Positions 22,501 to 34,500 of a stretch of 64,000 nt of DNA are shown in pieces. Made by a program: the position numbers and the translations under genes. Source of the stretch: Muraenolepis orangiensis (taxonomy: Eukaryota > Chordata > Actinopteri > Gadiformes > Muraenolepididae); NCBI GenBank assembly GCA_027704905.1, contig CM050999.1, forward strand, positions 4,883,951 through 4,947,950, written 5' to 3'. The notes beneath the pieces are model-generated. The model was not told the origin of the DNA. It was given only the letters and a program-made list of their open reading frames with translations, and did no database searches. Numbering within the stretch: position 1 is the stretch's first letter; each line of letters starts with the position of its first letter.

Positions 22501-25500
22501 TATTGGAATGAGACTCAGACATTTTGGCCAGTCTGTCAGTGCTTTTTCTAACCAAGTGGACCAGAAGAGACAGCTCTACATCAGTGTGGGCAGTGAAGGC
22601 AACGTCACTATCCTTGAGTAAGTGGCAACACTAACAAGGCGTTCATCTAAAAGGACTTACCTCAGCGTGAGAACTTCCTAGCATGGAACATGCTAGAACA
22701 CCCCCCCCCCCACCCTCATTAATGTCACAATGTTACATGTATGAGGCTTAGCTTCCAATGTCTCTCTCTTGGTTACCCTCACAGGACCCTCCCCGTCATA
22801 GTCTTCAAACCCAGTGTGACACTGATACCGGAAAGCATCCCGCTGGTGTGGCAGAAGAAACAGGGAACCAAGGAGGTCACCTTGAAAATCTGTTTCAGCG
22901 CCACTAAGGGAGGCGTCACTGGTGCGTTGTGAGGCCTCACCCGAGACTGAATTCAACACAATCTTCTCCCTTGAAGACACCCTATGCAGTGACCTACTGA
23001 ACTGCTAAGAGTGCTGCCACTATCATAACATTCTCATCAACATTACACTATCATACTTTTGCTGGACGTTCTGGTCTCACTAGAGTTACTGCACTGTTCT
23101 TCACTGTTCTCATGATGCTGCTGCACTACTGGCACTTTAAAATGCTTTTAAAATATTTTTGCACAATTGCACACATGTACATATCACCATCAGTCACTTT
23201 ATTTTTCTTTTTATGTTTTTATAGTATTGTTTTAGAAATGCATACTGCGGGAGGGAATGGGAAGTAAGCATTCCATTGTACTTCAACGACTGCCAACTTA
23301 TTCCTCTCCCAGGTATCGAAAAACTTCAAGTTTCGTATTTCATCGATTTGGACGCGGATTTTAAGGGCAAAAAGCGACTGACGTTCTTCAACAATGCTCA
23401 TAAGGACGGAATATTGACCTTGACCTCTTCTGTGGACTGTCTCAACTCTGTCCTTCTGAACTTCACTGTGAGTCTAGTATATATATATATATATATATTG
23501 TTTGTCCCTCGGCAATGGAAATGCATAAAAGAACCTCATATATATATGCTGTTTGAATTTCTCTTTAGGGGTGCTATGATTGTTTCTCATCCATTATGGT
23601 TAGACTTTCCTTCACTTTGGAAACTCTTGCCAATCACAAACCACTCAGAGGTTTGGATTTTTGGACACCCAAGAATGTTACAAAAAAGGTACCTCGTCAT
23701 ATACATAAAGTATATACAAATAATATCCTGAGCATTAAGTTTGACTTGTTGATTCATTCATTCATTTGCAGGTGACGTTTGACAATGGCTGTGGCGGTGC
23801 ATGTGTTGCGAACATATCTCTGAGAGATTCAACGCAGACGTGAGTCCAATCACATTCGCAAAAAAAATTGATCATAGAAAAACAAAATCAAAACATCAAA
23901 CATCCACATCCCAAATCAAATTCAAACCACGGTTAACAAATCGGTGAAACGCATGTTGAATGTTCTAGTGTCATGACAATACTGTGTTCCATATCTCATC
24001 ACTGTGCATTAGTCAGGACGTGGTTATCATCGGAGCATCCAAGAACCACTCGATATCCTTCAGTCTGACCAACAGCGGGAACCAAGCGTACAAGACAACC
24101 CTTGTTCTGGTCTACCCTCACCTTCTGCACTACAGCCATATGAACGTAATGTCTTGTGTCCGAGCGCATTCCCCGTGACTTGACATGCTATGAGGTATTG
24201 ATCATGAACATTCTGTATCTAAATGACACATACGTGTGTGTAGAATATGCAGAATTCCGCTCTAGAGGGGACCTCGTGTGACCCCGAAGTCGGAGAGACT
24301 CGGTCTGAGCTCAGATGTCTTCTTCTGCATCCGCTGTTCACGAAAGGAGCACAGGTAGGCTAGCAGGGGCCCAGCGTGTTCCTCAGCATGCATTCAGGGG
24401 CATGTTGGGAAACAAACTCCCAAATGAGAACAGTCAAATGAGAACAGTCAAATGAGAATAGTCAAATGAGAACAGTCAAATGAGAATAGTAAAATGAGTA
24501 TAGTCAAATGAGAACAGTCAAATGAAAATAGTAAAATGAGAATAGTAAAATGAGAAAAGTTAAATTCTAACAGTAAAATGAGAACAGTAAAATGAGAATA
24601 GTCAAATGAGAACAGTCAAATGAGAATAGTCAAATGAGTATAGTCAAATGAGAATAGTAAAATGAAAATAGTCAAATGAGAACAGTCAAATGAGAATAGT
24701 CAAATGAGAAAAGTTCAATTCTAACAGTAAAATGAGAACAGTCAAATGAGAACAGTCAAATGAGAATAGTAAAATGAGAATAGTAAAATGAGAATAGTAA
24801 AATGAGAATAGTAAAATGAAAATAGTAAAATGAGAATAGTAAAATGAGAACAGTAAAATGAGAAAAGTTCAATTCTAACAGTAAAATGAGAATAGTAAAA
24901 TAAGAATAGTAAAATGAGAAAAGTAAAATGAGAATAGTAAAATGAGAATAGTGAAATGAAAATAGTAAAATGATAATAGTAAAATGAGAAAAGTTATATT
25001 CGAATAGTAAAATGAGAAAAGTTAAATTCGAACAGTAAAATGAGAACAGTAAAATGAGAATAGTAAAATGAGAAAAGTTAAATTCGAACAGTAAAATGAG
25101 AACAGTAAAATGAGAATAGTAAAATGAGAACAGTAAAATGAGAATAGTAAAATGAGAAAAGTTATATTCGAATAGTAAAATGAGAATAGTAAAATGAGAA
25201 AAGTTAAATGAGAAAAGTTAAATTCGAACAGTAAAATGAGAATAGTAAAATGAGAATAGTAAAATGAGAATAGTAAAATGAAAATAGTAAATTGAGAACA
25301 CTAAAATGAAAATAGTAAAATGAGAATAGTAAAATGAGAATAGTAAAATGAAAACAGTAAAATGAGAATAGTAAAATGAGAATAGTATAATGAGAATTGT
25401 AAAATGAGAACAGTAAAATCAGAATAGTAAAATGAGAAAAGTAAAATGAAAACAGTAAAATGAGAATAGTAAAATGAGAATAGTGAAATGAAAACAGTAA

Positions 25501-26824
25501 AATGAGAATAGTAAAATGAGAATAGTACAATGAGAATAGTAAACTGAGAACAGTTAAATGGAATAGTAAATTGAGAGCAGAAAAATGAGATACAAGATAT
25601 TTTTATTGGCCAATTGCAACAGGTACATTGGAATGCTTACTCCCCATTCCCTCCTGCAGTAAACATCTCCAAAACAATACCATGAAATTAAAGATAATAT
25701 ATACAATAAAAATTAAAAAAAGAATAGTAAAATGAGATTAGTCAAATGAGAACCGTAAAAGCAGCCGCTGAAATGAGATGCCCCCTACAGGCTAACTTTG
25801 TCATCCATTGGCAAATTGTGGATAACAAGGCGGAGGGAAGTGATGCTGAAATCGTTGCAGCTCTCACATGGTTTGGAATATTTTACAATCAGATCAAAAG
25901 ATCATCCAATGTTTTCACTTTTTCTTTGAATTAACATTGTTTGGTTTTGTCTTTAGTGAAAACCAAAAATTGGATACCAAAACATTTACCTTTAGGATTA
26001 AGAAGGCTTTGACAGTCCAGCTTTCGGGGTAAGTCTCTTACTACGGAGTAATTGTATTCATGTTCTTGCAAAAGGCGAATTACATTGTTTTGTTATAGGA
26101 GTGCCAGCCCAAACCTTATAAAATTTGTAGACAATATCGAAAAGGTGGACATCACATTCACATTTAAGGTCAGTTACCGCACAAAGAAAACCTCATGAGT
26201 TTTAAAGCATGGCTGGAATTTGTCATGTTGTCTTCTTTCACCTTTTGTTCTTTTTTAGCTTCTTGGTGAGAACAAATATAATGCAAATTTAACAGTGACG
26301 ATCAGACTAAGCCTGCCTCCACACGACACTCACATGAATGTCACCACAGTGGAGCCAGCGGTAGGTCTGCAAAACCTCACCTCAATGATGTTTCATGGAG
26401 ATCTGCCATCATTTAAGTATTCACTTTGAATTGCAGGATCAATGTAAAACCACTCCGGTGAGTATAGGCTACTGTACTTGGTTCTTAAGAGATCATTGAC
26501 ACAAAGCATCCATTTTCATAATAGCTAGAATGCCTGTTTGTTGTACTTGTGTTCAAATAAATACTTTTTATACTTACAACTATTTCGAAAGACTCGAGGA
26601 GAGCATGTGATCACGTGCTTGGTGACAGACTTGCAGGATATCAGGGTTAACGCACAGGCGGCAGTTAGTGGCGTGACGGTGGGTGGACCTTCTCATAATA
26701 AGACTCATTCATTTTATTTCATTACGTGTGTTTGTGTGTGTGTTTGTGTGTGTGTGTATGTATGCGTATGTGCATATGCATGTACCAACGACTTTCTCCT
26801 AATAAGACTCATTCATGTTATTTC

Positions 26825-26916
<92 letters not shown>

Positions 26917-27422
26917 CGTGTGTGTGTCTGTGAGATACTTACGTTCACTTCCTTCCACTTTCCCTCGTGGGTACGATCAGGGTAAATCCAGCAACATTAC
27001 CGCCTCCGCACACGTGAACTTTGATGGGCGCTTCCATCTCATGGGTGTCAACACGACGTCATCAAAGGTACAGGAGGACACAGTGCGACTCCTCGTACGG
27101 CCGTCCTGGGATCACGTGATATAAATGTGTCTATCATTAGCTCCCCTGACTCCTCACTCCTCCCAGGTGCACGTGACCATACTGAAACAGAATTTGATCA
27201 AATCGAAAGTGTTCATCATCGGAGGGTCCGTGGGGGGCTCCTGGCCCTGGTTCTGCTGGTGGTCCTCCTTGTCAAGGTTGGGGAGATAGGGTGTACCCAC
27301 GTGGTCCATTACTGTACAACAGAATCAATGCATTTACGGGATTGTCTCCTGTTCATTTCATTGGATGTTTTGTCTTTTCTTTGCAGTGCGGCTTTTTCAA
27401 GCAACGTGACCTGTCTACGTAA
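17019..27422 (+). CDS. itgae: Integrin alpha-E-like (I-domain integrin), 31 exons
   Basis: Type I membrane adhesion receptor subunit. Exons: 17019-17049, 17131-17236, 17954-18030, 18130-18206, 18969-19068, 19167-19295, 19585-19706, 20090-20244, 20396-20552, 20702-20846, 21134-21204, 21334-21457, 21586-21722, 21807-21950, 22142-22360, 22484-22617, 22785-22921, 23313-23467, 23569-23688, 23772-23839, 24013-24145, 24244-24354, 25791-25870, 25957-26028, 26099-26168, 26259-26360, 26437-26457, 26592-26678, 26981-27067, 27167-27276, 27387-27422. About 1,105 residues. Features: signal peptide MLWAPVLLLA; polyasparagine plus acidic EDEDEED stretch; von Willebrand A/I-domain with MIDAS DGSGS; FG-GAP repeats with a DLDGDGMND calcium site; transmembrane LALVLLVVLLVK; GFFKQ tail (GFFKR in most alpha chains). 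KCFNCDFTVVQYG and the acidic insert favour alpha-E over alpha-M/X/L. One base is missing in a G6 run (27232-27237), shifting the transmembrane frame. The exon 23 donor is less certain. Confidence 0.85.
17236..17498. mobile_element. hAT-type MITE with 8-bp target duplication
   Basis: A 247-bp element (17244-17490) begins CAGGGGCG and ends CGCTCCTG, imperfect terminal inverted repeats. It is flanked by identical 8-bp GGTGAGTG at 17236-17243 and 17491-17498, the target-site size of hAT transposons. A perfect 45-bp palindrome lies inside. It carries no coding sequence. The left target copy is the splice donor of integrin exon 2. Confidence 0.8.
17525..17720 (-). mobile_element. LINE 3' tail, family B
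   Basis: Reverse complement of the family B tail: ATTAGATTAGATTAGATTCT, then TTGTCAGTGTACAGCACAAG and CCAGAGTGCAAATGTTGCAG. It is in integrin intron 2. Confidence 0.65.
18775..18820. repeat. (TA)n microsatellite
   Basis: About 45 bp of pure TA in integrin intron 4. Confidence 0.95.
19184..19258 (+). repeat. (AAC)25 coding microsatellite
   Basis: Twenty-five AAC codons in integrin exon 6, read as polyasparagine, followed by His-His-Asn-Asn-Asn and an acidic run. The reading frame is fixed by phase: exon 5 ends after one base, exon 6 opens at 19167, and exon 7 needs one carried base. Confidence 0.85.
19513..19580. repeat. (GT)n microsatellite at a splice acceptor
   Basis: About 34 GT units run up to TGCAG at the acceptor of integrin exon 7, in place of an ordinary polypyrimidine tract. 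Confidence 0.93.
20889..20975 (+). mobile_element. Short dispersed repeat fragment
   Basis: Contains CATCCATCTATCGTCTACCG followed by CTTATCCG and GCAGCTTCAGCAGGG, a string I recall as common in fish genomes. Family not assigned. It is in integrin intron 10. Confidence 0.4.
22975..23290 (+). mobile_element. LINE family A 3' UTR
   Basis: Matches the family A tail in order: the CACTATCATAACATT-like segment, GGCACTTTAAA, then ATACTGCGGGAGGGAATGGG. It fills most of integrin intron 17. Confidence 0.7.
24417..25585. repeat. 14-bp minisatellite (AGTAAAATGAGAAT), about 80 copies
   Basis: 1.17 kb of AGTAAAATGAGAAT and AGTCAAATGAGAAC variants in integrin intron 22. An AAAAGTTAAATTCGAACAGT variant recurs at intervals, which suggests longer-period duplication inside the array. 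Confidence 0.93.
25590..25700 (-). mobile_element. LINE family A 3' end
   Basis: ATACAAGATATTTTTATTGG followed by CCAATTGCAACAGGTACATT and CCCCATTCCCTCCTGCAGTA, the reverse complement of the family A terminus. It is embedded at the end of the 14-bp array. Confidence 0.7.
26826..26925. repeat. (GT)n microsatellite
   Basis: About 90 bp of GT in integrin intron 28. A preceding 80-bp unit with CTCCTAATAAGACTCATTCA is duplicated around it (26690 and 26795). Confidence 0.93.
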
Positions 27423-27527
27423 TACTGATGGAGATATTGTTTTATGATGTTCTCGTATTAATAGTGACCTCATTGTTGGATGTACATGAGGGTGTTGATA
27501 TATAGCTGCCCTTGGGAACATATCAGC

Positions 27528-27533
27528 AATAAA
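27528..27533 (+). terminator. Polyadenylation signal of the integrin gene
   Basis: AATAAA 106 bp after the integrin stop codon, followed by an A-rich and GT-rich stretch. Confidence 0.7.
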
Positions 27534-27754
27534 CTTTAAAGTATAAAATATAAAATAAAGTTTTGTGTGTTATTATCGGCTCATGGGCGAGATTATATAT
27601 TTAGTCTTTTTCTGATCTTGGATTTTCATCAAATTTGTGACAGCTTACCTTTTGCCGTACGAAATATTAACTCTGGAGTATGGGTGATGGTTATGTGGCT
27701 CACATTGCCAATATATACCACCGTTTGTCAATACAAATGCTTCACACTTAAGTC

Positions 27755-28395
27755 AAGTCAAGTTTATTGTCTATAAAGCAGTTAAGTATAAAGCAGTGAG
27801 TGAAAATCTTATGTGCAATACCCGACGACAGACAGCAGTTATAAAAATAAGATCAAATAATAATAAAATAGAATAAAAACAATAGAATAAAAGTGTAAAT
27901 AAAAATGCAATTTATAAAATGCAATATATCGGCACAGAAAAAGAGCAATATGTACATATAAATCAATGTAATCAAATATACATTGTTATATGCTATTGTC
28001 TGCTTCAACTAATGTACACCTTGTAAGTCGCTTTGGATAAAAGCGTCTGCCAAATGCCCTAAATGTAAAATGTAAATGTAATATGCTATACACCTTGTTC
28101 AGCAGCCTGATGGCCTGACTGTGGAAGCTGTCTCTTAAGACATTGAACTGTACTCACTGTTACCGTCAGGCAGGCGATACCTCAGTATCAAGTGGTATCA
28201 ATAGACTAATGCGTTTGGCCTTGGCCACGCGCCGCTGGTTCACCTCCAACCATATACTGGGCCGTCCGCACCACCCTTGGAAGCGCTCTGCGCTCGAGTG
28301 CGGTGCAGTTCCCTTTAAGGCTCCCTTGGAGCCTCAAATCCAGGAGGTGACGGAGAGGGAGGAGGGCTGCCACGGATATAATAGAGACTAGCATG
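27755..28395 (-). mobile_element. LINE family C 3' fragment
   Basis: Begins with the family C tail on the minus strand (TCAAGTCAAGTTTATTGTCT) and continues into the end of the coding region, with RRVVRTAQYMVGGE in the minus frame. It is an incomplete relative of the copy at 36935-38895. A core-only SINE-like piece (GTAAGTCGCTTTGGATAAAA) sits within it at 28010-28080. Confidence 0.7.
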
Positions 28396-28666
28396 AATGA
28401 GAGATGTGTTTAATACACATCTCACAATTATTCCTGTTAAATGCAGGAGGTCCTGATTGGTTGAGATGAAGGGGAGGGGCCTGCGTTTTACAGGATTTAA
28501 TGGATTTTATGTACTGAAGTTTACTTAGTTTACTTAAGCTACTTATAACCCTCAGTCTATTTTATAATTGGGTTTTATTTTACATTTCTGAAAGTTGGAG
28601 ATCCTGATTATTATCCCAGTATAACCAAGTGATGGCGCACACACTCCGCCGTGCAGCCTGCATCGC

Positions 28667-28876
28667 GATGGGGACTGGGCGATGGGGACTGGGCGATGGG
28701 GACTGGGCGATGGGGACTGGGCGATGGGGACTGGGCGATGGGGACTGGGCGATGGGGACTGGGCGATGGGGACTGGGCGATGGGGACTGGGCGATGGGGA
28801 CTGGGCGATGGGGACTGGGCGATGGGGACTGGGCGATGGGGACTGGGCGATGGGGACTGGGCGATGGGGACTGGGC
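28667..28876. repeat. 14-bp G-rich minisatellite, 15 perfect copies
   Basis: Exactly fifteen copies of GATGGGGACTGGGC. Each unit has a G4 and a G3 run, so the plus strand could fold into G-quadruplexes. Frames are open on both strands only because of the repeat. Confidence 0.95.
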
Positions 28877-29147
28877 GATTTACGCACGGGAAAGCGAACT
28901 CAAACCCAAACAATTGATTTGATATTCCGGGTTGGATACGCACTTTAACGGGATCAGTGGGACCCGTGGAGATACTTGAATGGACATCATAGCAGACGGT
29001 GTAAGTGCAGCTTTTACATGTTCATAATTTAGCTGTAATTTATAAGTTTAATAATAATTATTTGTTGTAATATTTCATGCGTGCAATATTTAGTCTTTTT
29101 ATTTTTATTTTGTTTTGCTCACTTCTCGTTATGCTGTTCTCGCGTGA

Positions 29148-29327
<180 letters not shown>

Positions 29328-29879
29328 GTTAGTTTAAGTGTTATCTTATAAAGTGGTAAGGACTGAAGAATACTTCCCTCGGGTTTCAGAGCACGCAGCC
29401 AACGAGGTATGTTGTTGTGTTTAAGACAAAGCCATAAATAACTTAGACACTAAGACATCAAGAGTGAGAAGAGGGTTTCTGTAAAGGTTTGCTAAACTGT
29501 TATTACTGTGAGTGCCAACTATAGTAGTGTGTGTGTGGTAAGCGTTTTGACTTATTTGCTCATGTCGTTGTATTAAGGCTTGTTAATTAAGGCGTAAAGT
29601 TAAAGGGAAAATAAGTGTTCTTATTTCCAATTTATAATTCAAAGTGTGTTTTTTGGGAATAATAAGTGAAAATTATTTCATTGAAGTTCTGAAGTCTTAA
29701 TATATATTGACTATATTTTTGAAAGGTTTAAAGTTAAATTAAGCAGTTTTTTGCACATTTTCTATTTTAAGTGAATTTCTACCTCTATTGAAACAGGTTT
29801 AAGTCTTATAGGGTACATTTAAGTCACACTTACATTTGAGTAAGTGTTAAAAGTTCATTAAAAAGTTTAACTGCATTTT

Positions 29880-31065
29880 GCTGTTTATAAAAGTGAGTCA
29901 CTTTAAAATAGTGATTACTAAGTCTAGTGAGCCTACAATTCAGGTTAGGGAAAGTAGGGAAGGTGCAGAGTCCATAGACCAACCTGTGGATAACACTGAA
30001 GCACAGCAGCTAAGAAGAAGTCAAAGAACTAATACTCCTACAGAGAAGGCTAGAGAAATGCAAGAAGAACTAATGAAAAAGAGAAAGAAAGAGAATATTT
30101 GGAAATTCAGCGCCTGGAGGCAGAAGCTAAAAGGAAGATAGCTGATCAAGAGACTGCAGCCATAAGGCGTCGATAAGGTTCAGGAGAGGAAGCTCAAATT
30201 AAAGCTTGTCTAGACGAAGAGCATGTAGCTCTACAACAGACTGGATGACAAACGGAGAAAAATACAGCATTTGGAAGCAGTAAAAGGTTTCAATGCAGCA
30301 CGAGCAAGAATGCAAGTGTATGACCAAGAAGAGTCCATTAAAGAAGAATGGAAAGACTTGCTAGAGAGGGATCTGGTAAGCAACCCAGTGCCAGCTCCCA
30401 CAAGTCCTCAACCACAGGTTGTCACTACTTCCTCACGTGAAAGTACAGCAGAGCTTTTGATGCTAGCTGCTGCCTTAACTGCCACCAGAATTCCAGTTCC
30501 TGAACCTTCAGTATTCAGTGGGGACCACAGTTGTTCACAGTTGCTCAAAGAGTGAACAACCTACAAGTCAGATGCTTTTACTCCGGTAAAAAGATTCCCT
30601 TATCACCAGTCTATACACGTGACTTCATTCCAGTCAGAACTCACATACCAACAGATGAAACTGCAAAAGCTTGGTCTCATCTAGAGCACCTCCAAGGAGA
30701 GATTGCACCTCTGCAAGACTGTGAAGTGGGTCTGCTCATAGGGTACAACTGCTCACAAGCTTTACTTCAAAGAGAAGTGTCTGGCAAAGAAAATCAACCT
30801 TACGCACAGCGTACAGCCCTTGGATGGAGTATTGTTGGAAACTTGAATCCCTGTCTAGATTACGGAGACGCCATAGGCGTTAGCCATCGCATAGTAGTTA
30901 GACAAGTGACACCAGGTGTAGAACCTTCTCTCAGTCTCAAAACTGAAGTACACTATGTGAGCCGAAACAAAGTTAAAGACATTACTCCCTCAGACATCAT
31001 AAAAATCCTTGAATCTGACTTCTCAGAAAGAGCTGGAGAAGCGGATTCTGTGTCCCAACATGGTA
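29880..31065 (+). mobile_element. BEL/Pao retroelement, internally deleted copy
   Basis: Gag-like coiled segments at 29960-30420 (RRSQRTNTPTEKAREMQEEL; KGFNAARARMQVYDQEES) lead to RIPVPEPSVFSGD, then jump directly at about 30525 into the region after the protease (NNLQVRCFYSGKK, RTALGWSIVGNLNP, DYGDAIGVSH). Compared with the copy at 32415-35968, the segment with the zinc knuckles and aspartic protease is missing. It ends before the reverse transcriptase. Stops and frame changes show that it is dead. It lies between the integrin gene and P2RX5. I could not define its LTRs. Confidence 0.72.
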
Positions 31066-31549
31066 CTTTGTTTGTCATTTATACTGTTTGTTTATTTGTA
31101 GTTTTCACGGTGGATTCGAAGAGGAATAAACCCGTTATGAGAAAGCCACTTGTGTCTGCTTGTGCTTCGAGGGAATTACAGACGGGAACGGCGCAGGTAT
31201 GTGATGTACAGATGATAACATGCCTATACTTATAAAGTGATAATAGGCTGCTCATTTTATTCATGTTAAAAGACCGGTTTACTTTAATTGAGAATTGTAT
31301 GGAAGCGAACAATGGACATATTAAACAAACGCAGACCGCGGACATGCATGCATTATGTTCATATTATGAACCTAATATGGAAATACAGGATGACGACAGA
31401 CCAGGATTTGCCTAAACTGACTATTAACCTAAACTAACAGTTGTTCTCAACTATTGGCCCACGGTGATGTAGGCTACCTTCTCAGAAGGACGGTATAATA
31501 TTCATATGACATGTGTATAGTGTGTGTAGGTTGGTCTGAGGAGAGGACG

Positions 31550-34500
31550 ATGGGGATGTTCGACTACAAAACGGCTAAGTTCATTGTCGCCGACAACAAG
31601 AAAGTTGGTGTTTTGTACAGACTCATACAACTGTTCATCGTCGGTTATATTATTGGGTAAGTCATAATGCCTGATGCCTAATTCCTCCTGTATTTGATAT
31701 ATACTGCATATACTACTGTGTGTGCGTGTGTGTGTGTGCGTGTGCGTGTGCGTGTGTGTGTGTGTGTGTTTCTGAGTGTGTGTGTTTCTGAGTGTGTGTG
31801 CGTGTGCGTCTGTCTATATCTAAAACATGAAAACCTCTGCTGAAGTCAGTACTCTCCCACTACCTGGTACCTGGCGTTTATTTCTTTGTGTATTAACACA
31901 TTCCCACAAGTTCATGCAATTCAAAAGTGCATGCACAAATAACTGCTGTCAATTTCATCTGTTTCAAGCCATGACTATTTAGATGAAGAAAAACTAAGAT
32001 ATGTGAAAAATATGATCCTTATAAAGCACTGGCCAAAGTATTTCAATCAGTAAAAACAGTGATGTCCGTGCCATCACTTTGGTGATGTGTTCATACTGTA
32101 TATCTTGCGGAGAATCCCTCAGGAAAAAATATCAATTATTTTAAAAACTAAACTAAGCAAAATAAACTGCCATGTAACTGCCTCTGTGTTCAGTTTAAGT
32201 TTTGGTTCCTACCAGCTGTTGGTTCCTACCTAAATGCTGCTAGATTAATGGCGGAACTAATGGTTGAAGCCCACAGTGTCCGGGGACGTTTTATGCCGAC
32301 GCACGCGTGTCAAAATCTCCGCGGATTTAAGAGATAGTTCAGTTACAGTGAGAACTTACTGCTCCATAAGACAGCATCAGAGAGCAGTGATTAACAACAT
32401 TAAACCAAGTAAAGATGTCTGAGAGTGGCAGCCAGCGTGTAGTTGTTGTGGATGTACATTGCACAGACATGCAGGCACAAGCACCTGACAAAGAGGGTGC
32501 AAATGAAGAGTTGCTGCAGCACAGCGCAACCGTGCAACCACAAGAGGAAGATGGCACAATAGTTAGCAACCCCGCTTCCACAGAAGAGCCACAAAGAGGC
32601 CAAAGAGTCCGCATGTTGACGGAAAAGGGTCAAGATCGGCATGATGAGCAAATAAGAAAAGTTGCACATCATTTCAGTGTGGTCTATGAGAAGTGGAAGG
32701 ATGTTGCTAAAGAAGCTAACCAAGCGCTGTGTGCACCGTGCTCAGACGACCTGCTGGATGGACACGTCACTAAAATATGCAGTGCCTCTAGGAGTCTGAA
32801 GGAGGTTTATGACGAATGGAAGCGCATTGAAGTGCCTGACCATAACACACGTCGCAGAGTCGACACCTGTGAAACAGTAACAAAGAAGATTGTAAATAAT
32901 GCAATGGACCTTCTAGACACAAGAAAGGCTAAAGGTCAAATGCATCAAGAACAATTCATCGAAGAGATAGTGTCTGTAGCCTCAGTCAAGACAGTCACCA
33001 GCTCTCGCCACACTAAATTCTCCTCTGCAAGCAGAAAAAGTGCAGCTGCTGAGGTTGCTGCTAACCAAGCCACCTTAGAAGTCCTGCTAGAGCAAGAGCG
33101 TCATATTGAAGAACTTCAGAGACTTGAAGCTGAAGCCGCACAGTTTAAAGCCAAGCAGGAGGCTGAAACCGCAGAAAGACAAAGAGTGCTAGAAGCCAAA
33201 CGCAGAGAATTAAATCGGTTGGAAACTATTAAGAAGCTAAAGGCTGCCAAGGCACGACAGCAAGTATATGAGCAGAGCGAATGTTCAGCTCAAGCAGCTA
33301 AACGAAGTGACTGCTCAGATGAAGAAGTAAATGAGCTTCTCCATCGACGTGTCTCTGTGAAGAGGGAAGAGTAAATCAAGCCTCAAACCAGCCTATTGCA
33401 GCACCGTTCTCCACCACGAGCTGTAACACATCCAAGACAAGAACAGCACCGTTCTCCACCACGAGCTGTATCACAAACAAGGCAAGAAGACAGATCTGAA
33501 GACAGCACAGCAGCTCTTGTCAGATTGTTCGCAGAAGCCATCAGTGCAAGTCGCATTCCTATACCTGAACCTACAGAGTTCAATGGCGACCCACTCAGAT
33601 ACAACGACTGGAAGGTGTCCTTTCAGACGCTTTTTGGCAGGAAGAACATACCAGCCGAAGAGAAGATATATTATCTACGCAAGTACGTGGGTGGATCTGC
33701 CAAGAAGGCCATAGAGAGCTACTTCTTACTAGGCACAGAGTCAGCCTATTATGCAGCATGGCACATCCTAGATGAGTGATGGCAATCCATTCCTCATTGC
33801 CAAGGCCTTCAGAGATAAGATTGAGTCGTGGCCCAAGATAAGCTCCAAAGGCAGTGTGGAACTTCAAGAACTCGCCGACTTCCTGCGCAGCTGTGAGGCT
33901 GCCATGTCTCAGATCAGAGGTCTTGAAATACTTAATGATTGCAACGAGAACCAGAAAATACTCTCTAAACTTCCAGACTGGTTGACTTCAAGATGGAATA
34001 GGAAGGTCATGGCCACAGAGGAAGAAACTCGCATGTTCCCGAGCTTCAGCCAGTTTGTCAAGTTCCTCACACGTGAAGCCAGGATCACTTGCAGCCCAAT
34101 GGCGTCTCTTCATGCTCTGAAGCCAAGGGAAGGTGATCTGGACAGGGGTTCAAGGAGCAGAGGTCCTGGAGCAAGGGTCTTGGCGGCCAGCTCAGATGAG
34201 AAAGCCGTCGCCACAGGCTGTGTCTTCTGTGAGAGGGCAGGACACAGTCTACAGAGGTGTCGCAAGGTTATGCAGAGGACAATCAAGGAACGAATCAAGT
34301 TTGTCCAAGAGAAGAACTTGTGTTTCGGCTGTCTGAAGTCTGGCCATCGCTCCAAGGACTGTAGAGATAGAAACACCTGCGACACCTGTGAGAGAAGACA
34401 TCCAACTTGCCTCCATGATGATCGCACCAAGGAAGAAAGGATGTCAACAAAGCCTGATGGAGCAAGGAACAGTGATCAGTACAAAGAAAGAAAGAATAAT

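Noticed and set aside
17019..27422. Assignment of the integrin to alpha-M, alpha-X or alpha-L
   Set aside because: The KCFNCDFTVVQYG string, the acidic insert and the P2RX5 neighbour fit alpha-E better, though a fish-specific leukocyte alpha chain cannot be excluded.
28552..28948. Open frames on both strands over the 14-bp G-rich array
   Set aside because: Simple repeat translation, with no start context or homology.
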